From contig JAFAWI010000425.1 of assembly GCA_019241915.1 (NCBI GenBank), positions 1-5,067 on the forward strand: a stretch of DNA of 5,067 nucleotides, given 5' to 3'. Below, in pieces: positions 1 to 5,067 of this stretch. Source of the stretch: Alphaproteobacteria bacterium (GTDB taxonomy: Bacteria > Pseudomonadota > Alphaproteobacteria > ATCC43930 > CGMCC-115725). Both the position numbers and the translations under genes were made by a program. The notes beneath the pieces are model-generated. The model saw only the letters and a program-made list of their open reading frames with translations. It was not told where the DNA came from and did not search any database. How positions within the stretch are numbered: position 1 is the first letter of the stretch; each line of letters opens with the position of its first letter.

Positions 1-832
1 ATTCGATGTCGAGGCCGAGGTCGAGGATCGGCGCCGAGTGGGTGATCCCGCCGGAGGAGATCAGATCCACCCCGGCGGCGGCGATTTCGGGCGCGGTCTC
101 CCGCGTGATGCCGCCCGAGGCTTCTGTCACGGCGCGGCCGGCGACCATCTCGACCGCGCGGCGCAGGGTCGGCGGGTCGATGTTGTCGAGCAGCACGGCG
201 TCGGCCCCTTCAGTCAGGACTTCCTCGAGCTGGGCCAGCGTATCGACCTCGATCTGGATCTTGACGAGATGCCCGGCCGCCGTCTTGGCGCGGCGCAGCG
301 CCGGCACGACGCCGCCGGCCATCGCGACGTGGTTGTCCTTGATCAGCATCGCATCGTCGAGACCAAAGCGATGATTGGCGCCGCCGCCGAGCCGGACAGC
401 CTCCTTTTCGAGAATACGCAGCCCCGGCGTGGTCTTGCGGGTGCAGACGATCTTGGCCCTGTGACCTTCGATCGCATCGGCCAGCGCACGGGTCGCGCTG
501 GCGACGCCCGACAAGCGGCACAGCAGGTTCAGGGCCGTCCGCTCGGCCGTGAGCACCGGCCGTGCCGCGCCGGAGATGCGCGCGACGGTCTGGCCGCGTT
601 CGAGCCGCGCGCCATCGGCGCAGAGCCGCTCGATGCGTAGCGCCGGGTCGAGCAGCTCGAAGGCCATCAGCGCGGCGTCGAGCCCGGCGAGCACGCCCGG
701 CTGGCGCGGCACGATCGCCGCATCGATGCGCGCGTCGGCCGCGACTACGGCATCGGTGGTGATGTCGCCGGCGCGGCCCAAATCCTCGGCCAGCGCCGCG
801 CGGACGATCGGTTCGATGAGAAGACGGATCAT
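1..832 (-). CDS. nadC: Nicotinate-nucleotide pyrophosphorylase (quinolinate phosphoribosyltransferase, decarboxylating), 3' end cut by window edge
   Basis: It converts quinolinate and PRPP to nicotinate mononucleotide, CO2 and PPi in the cytoplasm, the step that joins de novo synthesis to NAD. The visible 277 residues start [10 protein letters not shown]. They carry the family signatures in order: [10 protein letters not shown] (about 95-104), [10 protein letters not shown] (130-139) with the basic residues that bind quinolinate and [24 protein letters not shown] (149-168), IEVDTL (195-200), LLDNI (214-218), EASGGI (238-243) and [11 protein letters not shown] (258-268). Family members are about 280-290 residues and the read ends at LDLGLDIE, so only a few codons are missing. 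The ATG lies 3 nt after the nadA stop (TGA-gcc-ATG) and has no strong Shine-Dalgarno of its own, which suggests translational coupling to nadA. The frame is intact. The identification is secure. Confidence 0.96.
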   Translation of the reverse strand, partial: MIRLLIEPIVRAALAEDLGRAGDITTDAVVAADARIDAAIVPRQPGVLAGLDAALMAFELLDPALRIERLCADGARLERGQTVARISGAARPVLTAERTALNLLCRLSGVASATRALADAIEGHRAKIVCTRKTTPGLRILEKEAVRLGGGANHRFGLDDAMLIKDNHVAMAGGVVPALRRAKTAAGHLVKIQIEVDTLAQLEEVLTEGADAVLLDNIDPPTLRRAVEMVAGRAVTEASGGITRETAPEIAAAGVDLISSGGITHSAPILDLGLDIE

Positions 833-835
833 GGC

Positions 836-1834
836 TCAGCCAATCTCTAACATGCGTTCGACCGCGCGCCGCGCCGGCGCGGCAATCTCGGCCGGCACGG
901 TCACCTCGTGCGTCATCGTTTCGAGCGCGTGGCGGATGTTGCCGAGCGTGATCCGCTTCATGTGCGGGCAGAGATTGCACGGCCGGACAAATTCGAGATC
1001 GGGGTATTGCAGCGCGACATTGTCGCTCATCGAGCACTCGGTCAGCAGCACCACGCGCGCCGGCCGCTTCTGGCCGACATAATCGGCCATCGCGGCGGTC
1101 GAGCCGGTAAAATCGCATTCGGCAACGACGTCGGGCGGGCATTCAGGATGCGCCAGCACGGTGACGCCGGGATGGCCGGCGCGCAGCTCGCGCACGTCGT
1201 CGGCCGAGAACCGCTCGTGCACCTCGCAATGGCCCTTCCAGGCGATGATCTTAACCTTGGTCTGCGCCGCGATGTTGCGGGCGAGGTATTCGTCCGGGAT
1301 CATGATGACCTCGGGCACACCCAACGCCTCGACGATCTTTTTTGCGTTGCCCGAGGTGCAGCAGACGTCACTCTCGGCCTTCACCGCCGCTGAGGTGTTG
1401 ACGTAAGTGACGATGGGTACGCCGGGATGCGTCGCCCGCATCAGCCGCACATCGGCGGCGCTGATCGATTCCGCCAGCGAGCAGCCCGCCTTCATGTCGG
1501 GGATCAGCACGGTCTTTTCGGGGTTCAACAGTTTCGCCGTCTCGGCCATGAAGTGGACGCCGGCAAGCACGATCACGTCGGCGTCGGTGCGCGCCGCCTC
1601 ACGTGCCAAGGCCAGGCTGTCGCCGACGATGTCGCCCACTGTGTGGAAGATGTCCGGCGTCTGGTAGTTGTGCGCGAGGACGACCGCATTGCGCTCGCGC
1701 TTGAGCTTTAGGATCGCGGCGATGTCCTCGGCCAGCACCGGCCATTCGATCGCCGGCACGTGACGCTCGACGCGGCTGTAAAGCTCCGGCAGCGGCAGGT
1801 TGGGATGCGGCGACGGCAGCGCGGTCTGAAGCAC
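836..1834 (-). CDS. nadA: Quinolinate synthase NadA, [4Fe-4S] enzyme
   Basis: It condenses iminoaspartate with dihydroxyacetone phosphate to give quinolinate, using an oxygen-sensitive [4Fe-4S] cluster. The 332-residue product (GTG start) has the three cluster cysteines expected of the family: Cys118 in KAGCSLAES, Cys203 in WKGHCEVHE and Cys289 in [11 protein letters not shown]. Other signatures are [11 protein letters not shown] (53-63), [10 protein letters not shown] (61 onward region, about 71-80), [13 protein letters not shown] (95-107), [21 protein letters not shown] (144-164 region) and FTGSTAAM (242-249). I chose the GTG because AAGGAGGG lies 5 nt upstream. An in-frame ATG 30 nt further upstream (1864) would add ten residues ([10 protein letters not shown]) that show no family character, and it sits inside a candidate operator. 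It is first in an operon with nadC; nadB does not follow directly. Confidence 0.96.
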   Translation of the reverse strand: MLQTALPSPHPNLPLPELYSRVERHVPAIEWPVLAEDIAAILKLKRERNAVVLAHNYQTPDIFHTVGDIVGDSLALAREAARTDADVIVLAGVHFMAETAKLLNPEKTVLIPDMKAGCSLAESISAADVRLMRATHPGVPIVTYVNTSAAVKAESDVCCTSGNAKKIVEALGVPEVIMIPDEYLARNIAAQTKVKIIAWKGHCEVHERFSADDVRELRAGHPGVTVLAHPECPPDVVAECDFTGSTAAMADYVGQKRPARVVLLTECSMSDNVALQYPDLEFVRPCNLCPHMKRITLGNIRHALETMTHEVTVPAEIAAPARRAVERMLEIG

Positions 1835-1839
1835 GTTTT

Positions 1840-1847
1840 CCCTCCTT
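1840..1847 (-). promoter_or_regulatory. Ribosome binding site that fixes the nadA GTG start
   Basis: Read on the minus strand, AAGGAGGG is followed by AAAAC and then GTG at 1834. This is a near-perfect Shine-Dalgarno at ideal spacing. The alternative upstream ATG at 1864 has only AGGA about 7 nt before it. The first three bases of this site are shared with the promoter-distal edge of the candidate operator at 1845-1867, so a protein bound there would also lie over the start of the translation signal in DNA. Confidence 0.85.
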
Positions 1848-1867
1848 ATACTCTCTTTGAGCATTTT
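1845..1867. promoter_or_regulatory. Candidate operator B for the NAD regulator (imperfect palindrome next to the nadA start)
   Basis: On the plus strand the arms are ATACTC and GAGCAT separated by 5 nt (TCTTT), pairing at 5 of 6 positions. With the preceding CTT, the site matches operator A at 1913-1935 at 14 of 23 aligned positions, with the same arm spacing. The shared pattern is CTTAT[G/A]CT[A/C]-N5-GAG[A/C]AT. It is an A+T-rich patch in G+C-rich DNA, downstream of the predicted transcription start. The assignment to a NadQ/NrtR-like protein is inferred from context, not from a confirmed motif. Confidence 0.5.
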
Positions 1868-1880
1868 AAGGTCCTGGAAA

Positions 1881-1908
1881 AGCCGGGCGGGAACGCGACC
1901 GCCCGGCT
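1881..1908 (-). terminator. GC-rich hairpin with short T run in the nadA leader (possible attenuator)
   Basis: There is a perfect 10-bp inverted repeat: AGCCGGGCGG at 1881-1890 and CCGCCCGGCT at 1899-1908, with an 8-nt loop. Transcribed toward nadA, the stem ends in TTTT (the first T closing the stem) followed by CC, which is the shape of a weak intrinsic terminator. On the plus strand no T run follows. If transcription starts near 1921, the hairpin forms early in an approximately 87-nt untranslated leader, between the two candidate operators. No minus-strand gene lies upstream that it could terminate, so it would act on nadA itself. The U tract is short, so termination is uncertain; it may instead be only an RNA stability element. 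Confidence 0.4.
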
Positions 1909-1912
1909 CCGG

Positions 1913-1935
1913 CTTATGCTAGATATGAGAATAAG
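1913..1935. promoter_or_regulatory. Candidate operator A for the NAD regulator, overlapping the nadA -10 region
   Basis: The palindrome has arms CTTATGCT and AGAATAAG separated by 7 nt (agatatg), pairing at 7 of 8 positions. It stands out as an A+T-rich block in G+C-rich surroundings. The predicted nadA -10 hexamer (1928-1933) lies inside the right arm, so occupancy should block RNA polymerase. Operator B at 1845-1867 shares its core pattern; the two centres are 68 bp apart. A linked regulator of the NAD family at 4221-5067 is the obvious candidate ligand. Confidence 0.55.
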
Positions 1936-1955
1936 TAGTCGTCAGCCGCGGTCAA
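1928..1955 (-). promoter_or_regulatory. Probable sigma70-type promoter of nadA-nadC
   Basis: On the minus strand, TTGACC (1955-1950, five of six consensus bases) is followed after 16 nt by TATTCT (1933-1928, four of six). This predicts a transcription start near 1921 and a leader of about 87 nt before the GTG. The -10 is embedded in operator A. The score is moderate, and the position is supported mainly by the overlap with the palindrome. Confidence 0.45.
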
Positions 1956-1994
1956 CCCCCGAAATCCTCAAACTGTCATGCAGCAGCCCACGTT

Positions 1995-2021
1995 GTTCGG
2001 CCGCCGAACTGGACGCCGAAC
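1995..2021. promoter_or_regulatory. Palindrome plus extra half-site upstream of the amidohydrolase gene
   Basis: GTTCGGC (1995-2001) and GCCGAAC (2003-2009) form a perfect 7+7 inverted repeat around one base. A second GCCGAAC follows at 2015-2021, 12 bp after the first. The central spacing is too short for the full RNA stem, so a DNA-binding site is more likely than a terminator. It lies 56 nt before the start at 2078, where an operator for that gene could sit. No convincing -35/-10 pair was found for the plus strand here. In G+C-rich DNA such a pattern can arise by chance. Confidence 0.25.
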
Positions 2022-2064
2022 GGCGGCGGCGCAAAGATGGCTCCTGCGCGGCGCCGATCGCGCC

Positions 2065-2072
2065 AGAGGAGG
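2065..2072 (+). promoter_or_regulatory. Ribosome binding site that decides the amidohydrolase start
   Basis: AGAGGAGG is followed by CTGTC and ATG at 2078. The open frame extends upstream to 1760, into nadA, so this Shine-Dalgarno is the reason to start at 2078. The conserved amidohydrolase sequence also begins within ten residues of this ATG. Confidence 0.8.
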
Positions 2073-2077
2073 CTGTC

Positions 2078-3199
2078 ATGGCAAAGCACGGCTTCAGGCT
2101 GATCGACGCCGAGATGCATGTCATGGAGCCGGTCGATCTGTGGCAGCGCTACATCGATCCTCAATTCGCCGGCCGCGCGCCGCGCCGGCTCGACGAGCGG
2201 CGGTGGGACATCCGCACCATGGTCGAGGGCGAGGTGATGGCGGCACTGCCCGGCGGCGACTCGCCGGCGCAGTCGGCGGCCGAGGAAAAGGCGCTCGGCG
2301 AGCGCTATGCCGAGGAGATCGCCCGCGATTTCGACCCCGCATCGCAACTCCGCGCGATGGACAAAGAGGGGCTCGACCTGGCGATCCTGTTTCCGACTTC
2401 GGCGATGTACGTGACTGCCTTCACCCGGATGGACGCGCGCTTCGCGGCCGCCGCCTGCCGCGCCTACAACGACTGGCTTTACGACTACATCCAGGCCGCC
2501 GATCCCAAACGGATGTTCGGCGCTGCGGCGATCTCGGCGCACGATGTCGAGAGCGCCGTCGCCGAGGTGCGTCGCACGGTTGGCGAGCTGGGGATGAAGG
2601 CCGCGTTTCTGCGGCCCAACATCTACAACGACCGGCCCTGGCACGACCGCTACTACGATCCGCTCTGGGCCGCCTGCCAGGAGCTCGACATCCCGATCGG
2701 GTTTCACGAGACCACCGGCTCGCGGATGAAGGCGGCCGGCACCGACCGCTTTCGCGACATGGGCCGCGTTCATATCGCGAGCCATTCGATGGAGCAGATG
2801 CTCGCCTGCATGGACATCATCATGGGCGGCGTGATGGAGCGTTTTCCCCGGCTGCGCTTCGCCTTTCTCGAAGCCAATTGCGGCTGGCTGCCGTTCTGGC
2901 TGCATCGCATGGACGAGCATTACGAATGGCGCGAGCCGTACGGCGAGATGACCCATTTGACGATGCCGCCGTCGGAATATTTCCGCCGCCAAGGGTTCGC
3001 CGCCGTCGAATGCGACGAGAGCTTTGTCAAGCACGTCGTCGAGGCGTTCGGTGACGACAATCTGGTGACCACGACCGACTACCCGCACGGCGACTCGAAA
3101 TACCCCAACGCGATGGATCTGTTCATGGCGCTGCCGCTCAGCGACCGCAGCAAGCGGAAGATCCTGTGGGACAACGCCGTCCGCCTCTACGCGCTGTAG
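2078..3199 (+). CDS. Amidohydrolase family 2 (COG2159) metal-dependent hydrolase/decarboxylase
   Basis: The 373-residue cytoplasmic TIM-barrel enzyme belongs to the ACMSD/gamma-resorcylate decarboxylase/amidohydrolase-2 family (PF04909). Visible signatures are IDAEMHVMEP (9-18), giving the N-terminal metal pair Glu12/His14; GFHETTG with His210; ASHSMEQ with His236; FLEANCGWLPFWLHRMDE (263-280); and TTDYPHGDS with Asp334 and His337. The close family pattern is usually D-A-D-x-H, so Glu12 is a conservative change; an E-x-H pair is, from memory, also what gamma-resorcylate decarboxylase uses. There is no signal peptide or membrane segment. The length suits the longer COG2159 members that carry an insertion after strand 1 (here about residues 35-90). 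Substrate and reaction are unknown: it could be a hydrolase or a nonoxidative decarboxylase. It is transcribed divergently from nadA, and a dehydrogenase follows after 119 nt. Confidence 0.88.
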   Translation: MAKHGFRLIDAEMHVMEPVDLWQRYIDPQFAGRAPRRLDERRWDIRTMVEGEVMAALPGGDSPAQSAAEEKALGERYAEEIARDFDPASQLRAMDKEGLDLAILFPTSAMYVTAFTRMDARFAAAACRAYNDWLYDYIQAADPKRMFGAAAISAHDVESAVAEVRRTVGELGMKAAFLRPNIYNDRPWHDRYYDPLWAACQELDIPIGFHETTGSRMKAAGTDRFRDMGRVHIASHSMEQMLACMDIIMGGVMERFPRLRFAFLEANCGWLPFWLHRMDEHYEWREPYGEMTHLTMPPSEYFRRQGFAAVECDESFVKHVVEAFGDDNLVTTTDYPHGDSKYPNAMDLFMALPLSDRSKRKILWDNAVRLYAL

Positions 3200-3211
3200 G
3201 GCGGCCGCTTC

Positions 3212-3297
3212 CGTTATTGCGAGGAACCCCAACGGCGACAGGGCAATCGCGCGACCCGCCATCTCACGAGATTGCCTCGCTGTGCTCGTCATGACAG
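3212..3297. repeat. Degenerate intergenic inverted repeat (REP/MITE-like alphaproteobacterial element)
   Basis: The gap between the two plus-strand genes holds CGTTATTGCGAGG (3212-3224), GGCAATC (3242-3248), GATTGCC (3270-3276) and CTCGTCATGACAG (3285-3297). The inner pair is a perfect 7-bp inverted repeat with a 21-nt loop, and the outer arms pair loosely (about 7 of 10). From memory, this resembles the dispersed element 'cgtcattgcgagga...gcaatcc...ggattgcttcgct...gcaatgacg' found between genes in many alphaproteobacteria. This copy has several substitutions. No T run follows, so it is not a standard terminator, though a transcript could fold here. Confidence 0.5.
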
Positions 3298-3318
3298 CGC
3301 GCTGAAAGGGCGGAAGGC

Positions 3319-4224
3319 ATGAAAATCGGTTTTATCGGGGTCGGCAATATCGGCGCGCCGATTGCCCAACAGCTGCTCAAGGCGGGGCATGCGCTCGCCG
3401 TCAACGATCTGCGGCGTGAGGCGGCCGAGCCGTTGCTCGCAGCGGGCGCCACCTGGGGCGGGTCGCCCGCCGCGCTGGCCGCGGAATGCGATGTCGTCGC
3501 GACCTGCCTTCCCGGGCCGACCGAGATGGAGGCGGTTTGTCTCGAGCCCGGCGGGCTCGCCGGCGCGTTGCGCCCAGGCATGCTCTATATCGACCACACC
3601 ACCAATGCGCCGGCGCTGGTGCGCCGGGTACACGCGCTGCTCGTCCATGAGGGCGTGGCAATGGTCGACGCGCCGGTCAGCGGCGGCATGGAAGGCGCGC
3701 AGACGCGCGACTTGTTGGCGATGGCCGGCGGCACGCCCGCCGATTTCGCGCGGGCGAAGCCGCTGCTCGACGCGATCGCCAAGCGCGTCATGTACACCGG
3801 CGGGATCGGCACCGGATCGATCGCCAAGATCATGCACAACAGCGCGACCTTTACGCTCGACCTGGTGATGGCCGAATGCTGGACCGTCGGGGTCAAGGCG
3901 GGGATCGACCCGGCGACGATCTACAAGGTCTTCACCGAAGCCGCGCTCGGCAACCAGATGAACCTCAAGGTGCGGCTGCCGGCGACCTATCTGCGCGGCG
4001 ATTTCGATCCGCGCTTTTCGCTGGCCCTCGCCAACAAGGATTTGTGGCTGGCGCAGCAATTGGCGCGCGAGACGGATACGCCGATGCGGCTCAACGCGCT
4101 CGCCGCGCAGGAAATGGCAGAGGCGATGGCGCGCGGCTGGGGCGAGCGCGACGCCTCGATCTTTCTGACCCTGCAGGAAGAGCGCGCCGGGGTGACGGTG
4201 CGGCTGCCGCCGGCGGAAAGCTAA
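3319..4224 (+). CDS. NAD-dependent beta-hydroxyacid dehydrogenase (3-hydroxyisobutyrate dehydrogenase family)
   Basis: The 301-residue cytoplasmic oxidoreductase oxidises or reduces a small 3-hydroxyacid (3-hydroxyisobutyrate, tartronate semialdehyde, L-serine-like or related). The N-terminal Rossmann domain has GVGNIG (7-12). Asp30 at the end of strand 2 (AVNDLRR) favours NAD over NADP. Substrate signatures follow: DHTTNAP (92-98), DAPVSGGMEGA (117-127) and GIGTGSIAKIMHN (162-174) with the catalytic Lys170. The all-alpha C-terminal domain has NKDLWLA (239-245). His173 stands where most relatives have Asn in KxxNN, a change I believe is tolerated in some subgroups. Length is typical. The start has AAAGGG 8 nt upstream. 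The exact substrate cannot be read from sequence. It may be co-transcribed with the amidohydrolase, but the 119-nt gap with a repeat weakens that. The stop overlaps the convergent regulator gene. Confidence 0.9.
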   Translation: MKIGFIGVGNIGAPIAQQLLKAGHALAVNDLRREAAEPLLAAGATWGGSPAALAAECDVVATCLPGPTEMEAVCLEPGGLAGALRPGMLYIDHTTNAPALVRRVHALLVHEGVAMVDAPVSGGMEGAQTRDLLAMAGGTPADFARAKPLLDAIAKRVMYTGGIGTGSIAKIMHNSATFTLDLVMAECWTVGVKAGIDPATIYKVFTEAALGNQMNLKVRLPATYLRGDFDPRFSLALANKDLWLAQQLARETDTPMRLNALAAQEMAEAMARGWGERDASIFLTLQEERAGVTVRLPPAES

Positions 4225-5067
4225 CCAGCGCTCATCCGACGGCCGGCGCGCAACCGCAGACCGGGTGCCGGGCGTTCGAGCAGCACCTCCCGGCGGAAAC
4301 GGACAAGCCGGGCCGGGCGGCCGCCGGTCGCCGCGGTGATGTCGCCGGTTTCCTCGACAAGCCCTTGCTGCTCGACCAGGCGGCGGAAATTCTGCTTGTG
4401 CAGCCGCACGCCCGACAGCGCTTCGACCGTGCGCTGCAGCTGCGACAGCGTAAAGGCCGGCGGCATCAGTTCGAACACCACCGGGCGGTATTTGATTTTG
4501 CCGCGCAGCCGGCCGACAGCCGTGGCGAGGATGCGGCGGTGGTCAACCGCCATCGCGATCCCGGCCCCCTGCTGCGGCACCGGATGACCCAGATCTCGCG
4601 CCGCCTCCGCGACCAGCCCCGCCTCATAGAGCAGTTCATAGCGTTCGAGGACGAGCTCCTCGTTCCACGATGCGGAATGCAGCCCGAAGGCGACGCGCAT
4701 CCGCTCCTCGCGCAAGCGGCGCTCGGGTTCGGTCGGCGTCGCCGCCGCCCAGGCGGCAAGACCCGTTTCGATGGGCGCCAATGAGGGGGGCCGGCCGTGC
4801 CGCCAGTCTTCCCACGGGAAATAGCGGTACCAGCTCTGCCACACCGCCTCGGCGGAGCCGGCCGGCCGCACCTCGCGGACCAGCGCCAGATAGGCCACCG
4901 TCAACGCGGGATTGGCCGATGCGGCGGCGCCGACCAGGCGGTCGCGGTCGCCAAACGTGTAGAGCTGTTCGACATAGCCAAGGCGCTGGCTGGTCTGGTG
5001 CTCGACCCAGCTGCGCAGGCCCAGTTCGAGCGTGCGGTGCTCGGCCTCGAGCGGGCCGGCGGGGAGC
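4221..5067 (-). CDS. nadQ: NrtR/NadQ-like NAD biosynthesis transcriptional regulator (degenerate Nudix domain plus winged helix), N-terminus outside window
   Basis: Only the C-terminal 281 residues are visible; the start lies beyond the right edge. Numbering from the first full codon, residues 1-60 hold the end of a Nudix fold with the hallmark LGYVEQLYTFGDRDR (29-43) and VAYLALV (57-63). The Nudix catalytic box (REUxEExG) is not present where it would fall just before this. A middle section is rich in Trp/Tyr (WQSWYRYFPWEDWR, 76-89). The C-terminal winged helix (about 196-258) reads FELMPPAFTLSQLQRTVEAL, then NFRRLVEQQGLVEETGD and GGRPARLVRFRRE, which closely follows the NrtR DNA-binding domain. 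NrtR/NadQ proteins sense NAD-related metabolites and repress NAD synthesis or salvage genes. Linkage to nadA-nadC fits this. Its stop (TAG) overlaps the stop of the convergent dehydrogenase gene. Assignment to the NadQ subgroup, rather than NrtR sensu stricto, is from memory of annotations in this class. Confidence 0.75.
   Translation of the reverse strand, partial: LPAGPLEAEHRTLELGLRSWVEHQTSQRLGYVEQLYTFGDRDRLVGAAASANPALTVAYLALVREVRPAGSAEAVWQSWYRYFPWEDWRHGRPPSLAPIETGLAAWAAATPTEPERRLREERMRVAFGLHSASWNEELVLERYELLYEAGLVAEAARDLGHPVPQQGAGIAMAVDHRRILATAVGRLRGKIKYRPVVFELMPPAFTLSQLQRTVEALSGVRLHKQNFRRLVEQQGLVEETGDITAATGGRPARLVRFRREVLLERPAPGLRLRAGRRMSAG

Noticed and set aside
210..1142. 310-codon minus-strand open frame across the nadC-nadA junction
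   Set aside because: It is an out-of-frame reading of two confidently identified genes, with an Arg-rich low-complexity product.
1835..1930. NAD+-I (nadA-motif) riboswitch in the nadA leader
   Set aside because: Known examples are from Acidobacteria and have tandem structured domains; I see only one simple hairpin and cannot match the conserved core.
1760..2077. 106-residue N-terminal extension of the amidohydrolase
   Set aside because: It would run antisense into nadA and through its promoter; family similarity starts at the ATG at 2078, which has a strong Shine-Dalgarno.
2078..3199. Calling the amidohydrolase ACMSD because it neighbours nadA
   Set aside because: ACMSD usually has an H-x-H N-terminal metal motif and is shorter; this protein has E-x-H and the longer COG2159 layout.
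1976..3292. 438-codon open frame on the minus strand opposite the amidohydrolase gene
   Set aside because: It is an antisense shadow of a gene with clear family motifs and codon bias; its translation has no recognisable domain and is rich in His, Arg and Val as expected from reversed GC-rich codons.
3200..3318. Intrinsic terminator after the amidohydrolase
   Set aside because: The inverted repeat there has a 21-nt loop and no following T run; it fits a dispersed repeat better.
3876..4784. 302-codon plus-strand open frame across the dehydrogenase/regulator junction
   Set aside because: It overlaps two well-supported genes out of frame and antisense, and shows no motif.
1..5067. CRISPR arrays, insertion sequences, tRNA/rRNA genes, toxin-antitoxin or defence modules
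   Set aside because: No regularly spaced direct repeats, transposase motifs, terminal repeats with target duplications, or RNA gene signatures were seen on either strand.

Overview
The window is G+C-rich (roughly two-thirds by eye) with GC-ending codons throughout. Gene content points to an alphaproteobacterium: quinolinate synthase and quinolinate phosphoribosyltransferase side by side, a NrtR/NadQ-like NAD regulator of the type found in that class, and an intergenic inverted element resembling the 'attgcgagg...gcaatc...gattgcctcgc' repeats common in Bradyrhizobium/Rhodopseudomonas-like genomes. The family assignment is an inference; no rRNA or other decisive marker is present.

Layout. (1) Positions 1-1834, minus strand: a tight operon nadA -> nadC, the last two steps of de novo quinolinate/NAD synthesis, with 3 nt between the genes; nadC runs off the left edge a few codons before its expected end. 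nadB is not between them. (2) Positions 1835-2077: a 243-nt divergent control region. Its nadA-proximal half holds a sigma70-like promoter, two similar imperfect palindromes of the form AT[G/A]CT[A/C]-N5-GAG[A/C]AT, and a perfect 10-bp GC stem followed by a short T run on the nadA strand. The other half holds a 7+7 palindrome with a third half-site. (3) Positions 2078-3199, plus strand: a COG2159-type metal-dependent amidohydrolase/decarboxylase. (4) Positions 3200-3318: a gap with a degenerate dispersed inverted repeat. (5) Positions 3319-4224, plus strand: a 3-hydroxyisobutyrate dehydrogenase-family NAD-dependent oxidoreductase. (6) Positions 4221-5067, minus strand: the C-terminal 281 residues of a Nudix-fold/winged-helix NAD regulator, converging on the dehydrogenase with overlapping stop codons.

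How they work together. NadA makes quinolinate from iminoaspartate and dihydroxyacetone phosphate, and NadC converts it to nicotinate mononucleotide. The regulator encoded about 2.4 kb away is of the family that controls these genes, and the paired palindromes at the nadA promoter are good candidates for its binding sites. The two plus-strand enzymes are generic catabolic-type families; a link to NAD metabolism is possible only by position. I see no mobile element, CRISPR array, RNA gene or toxin/defence system. Most of the window is ordinary metabolism; the most interesting part is the nadA control region together with the linked regulator.
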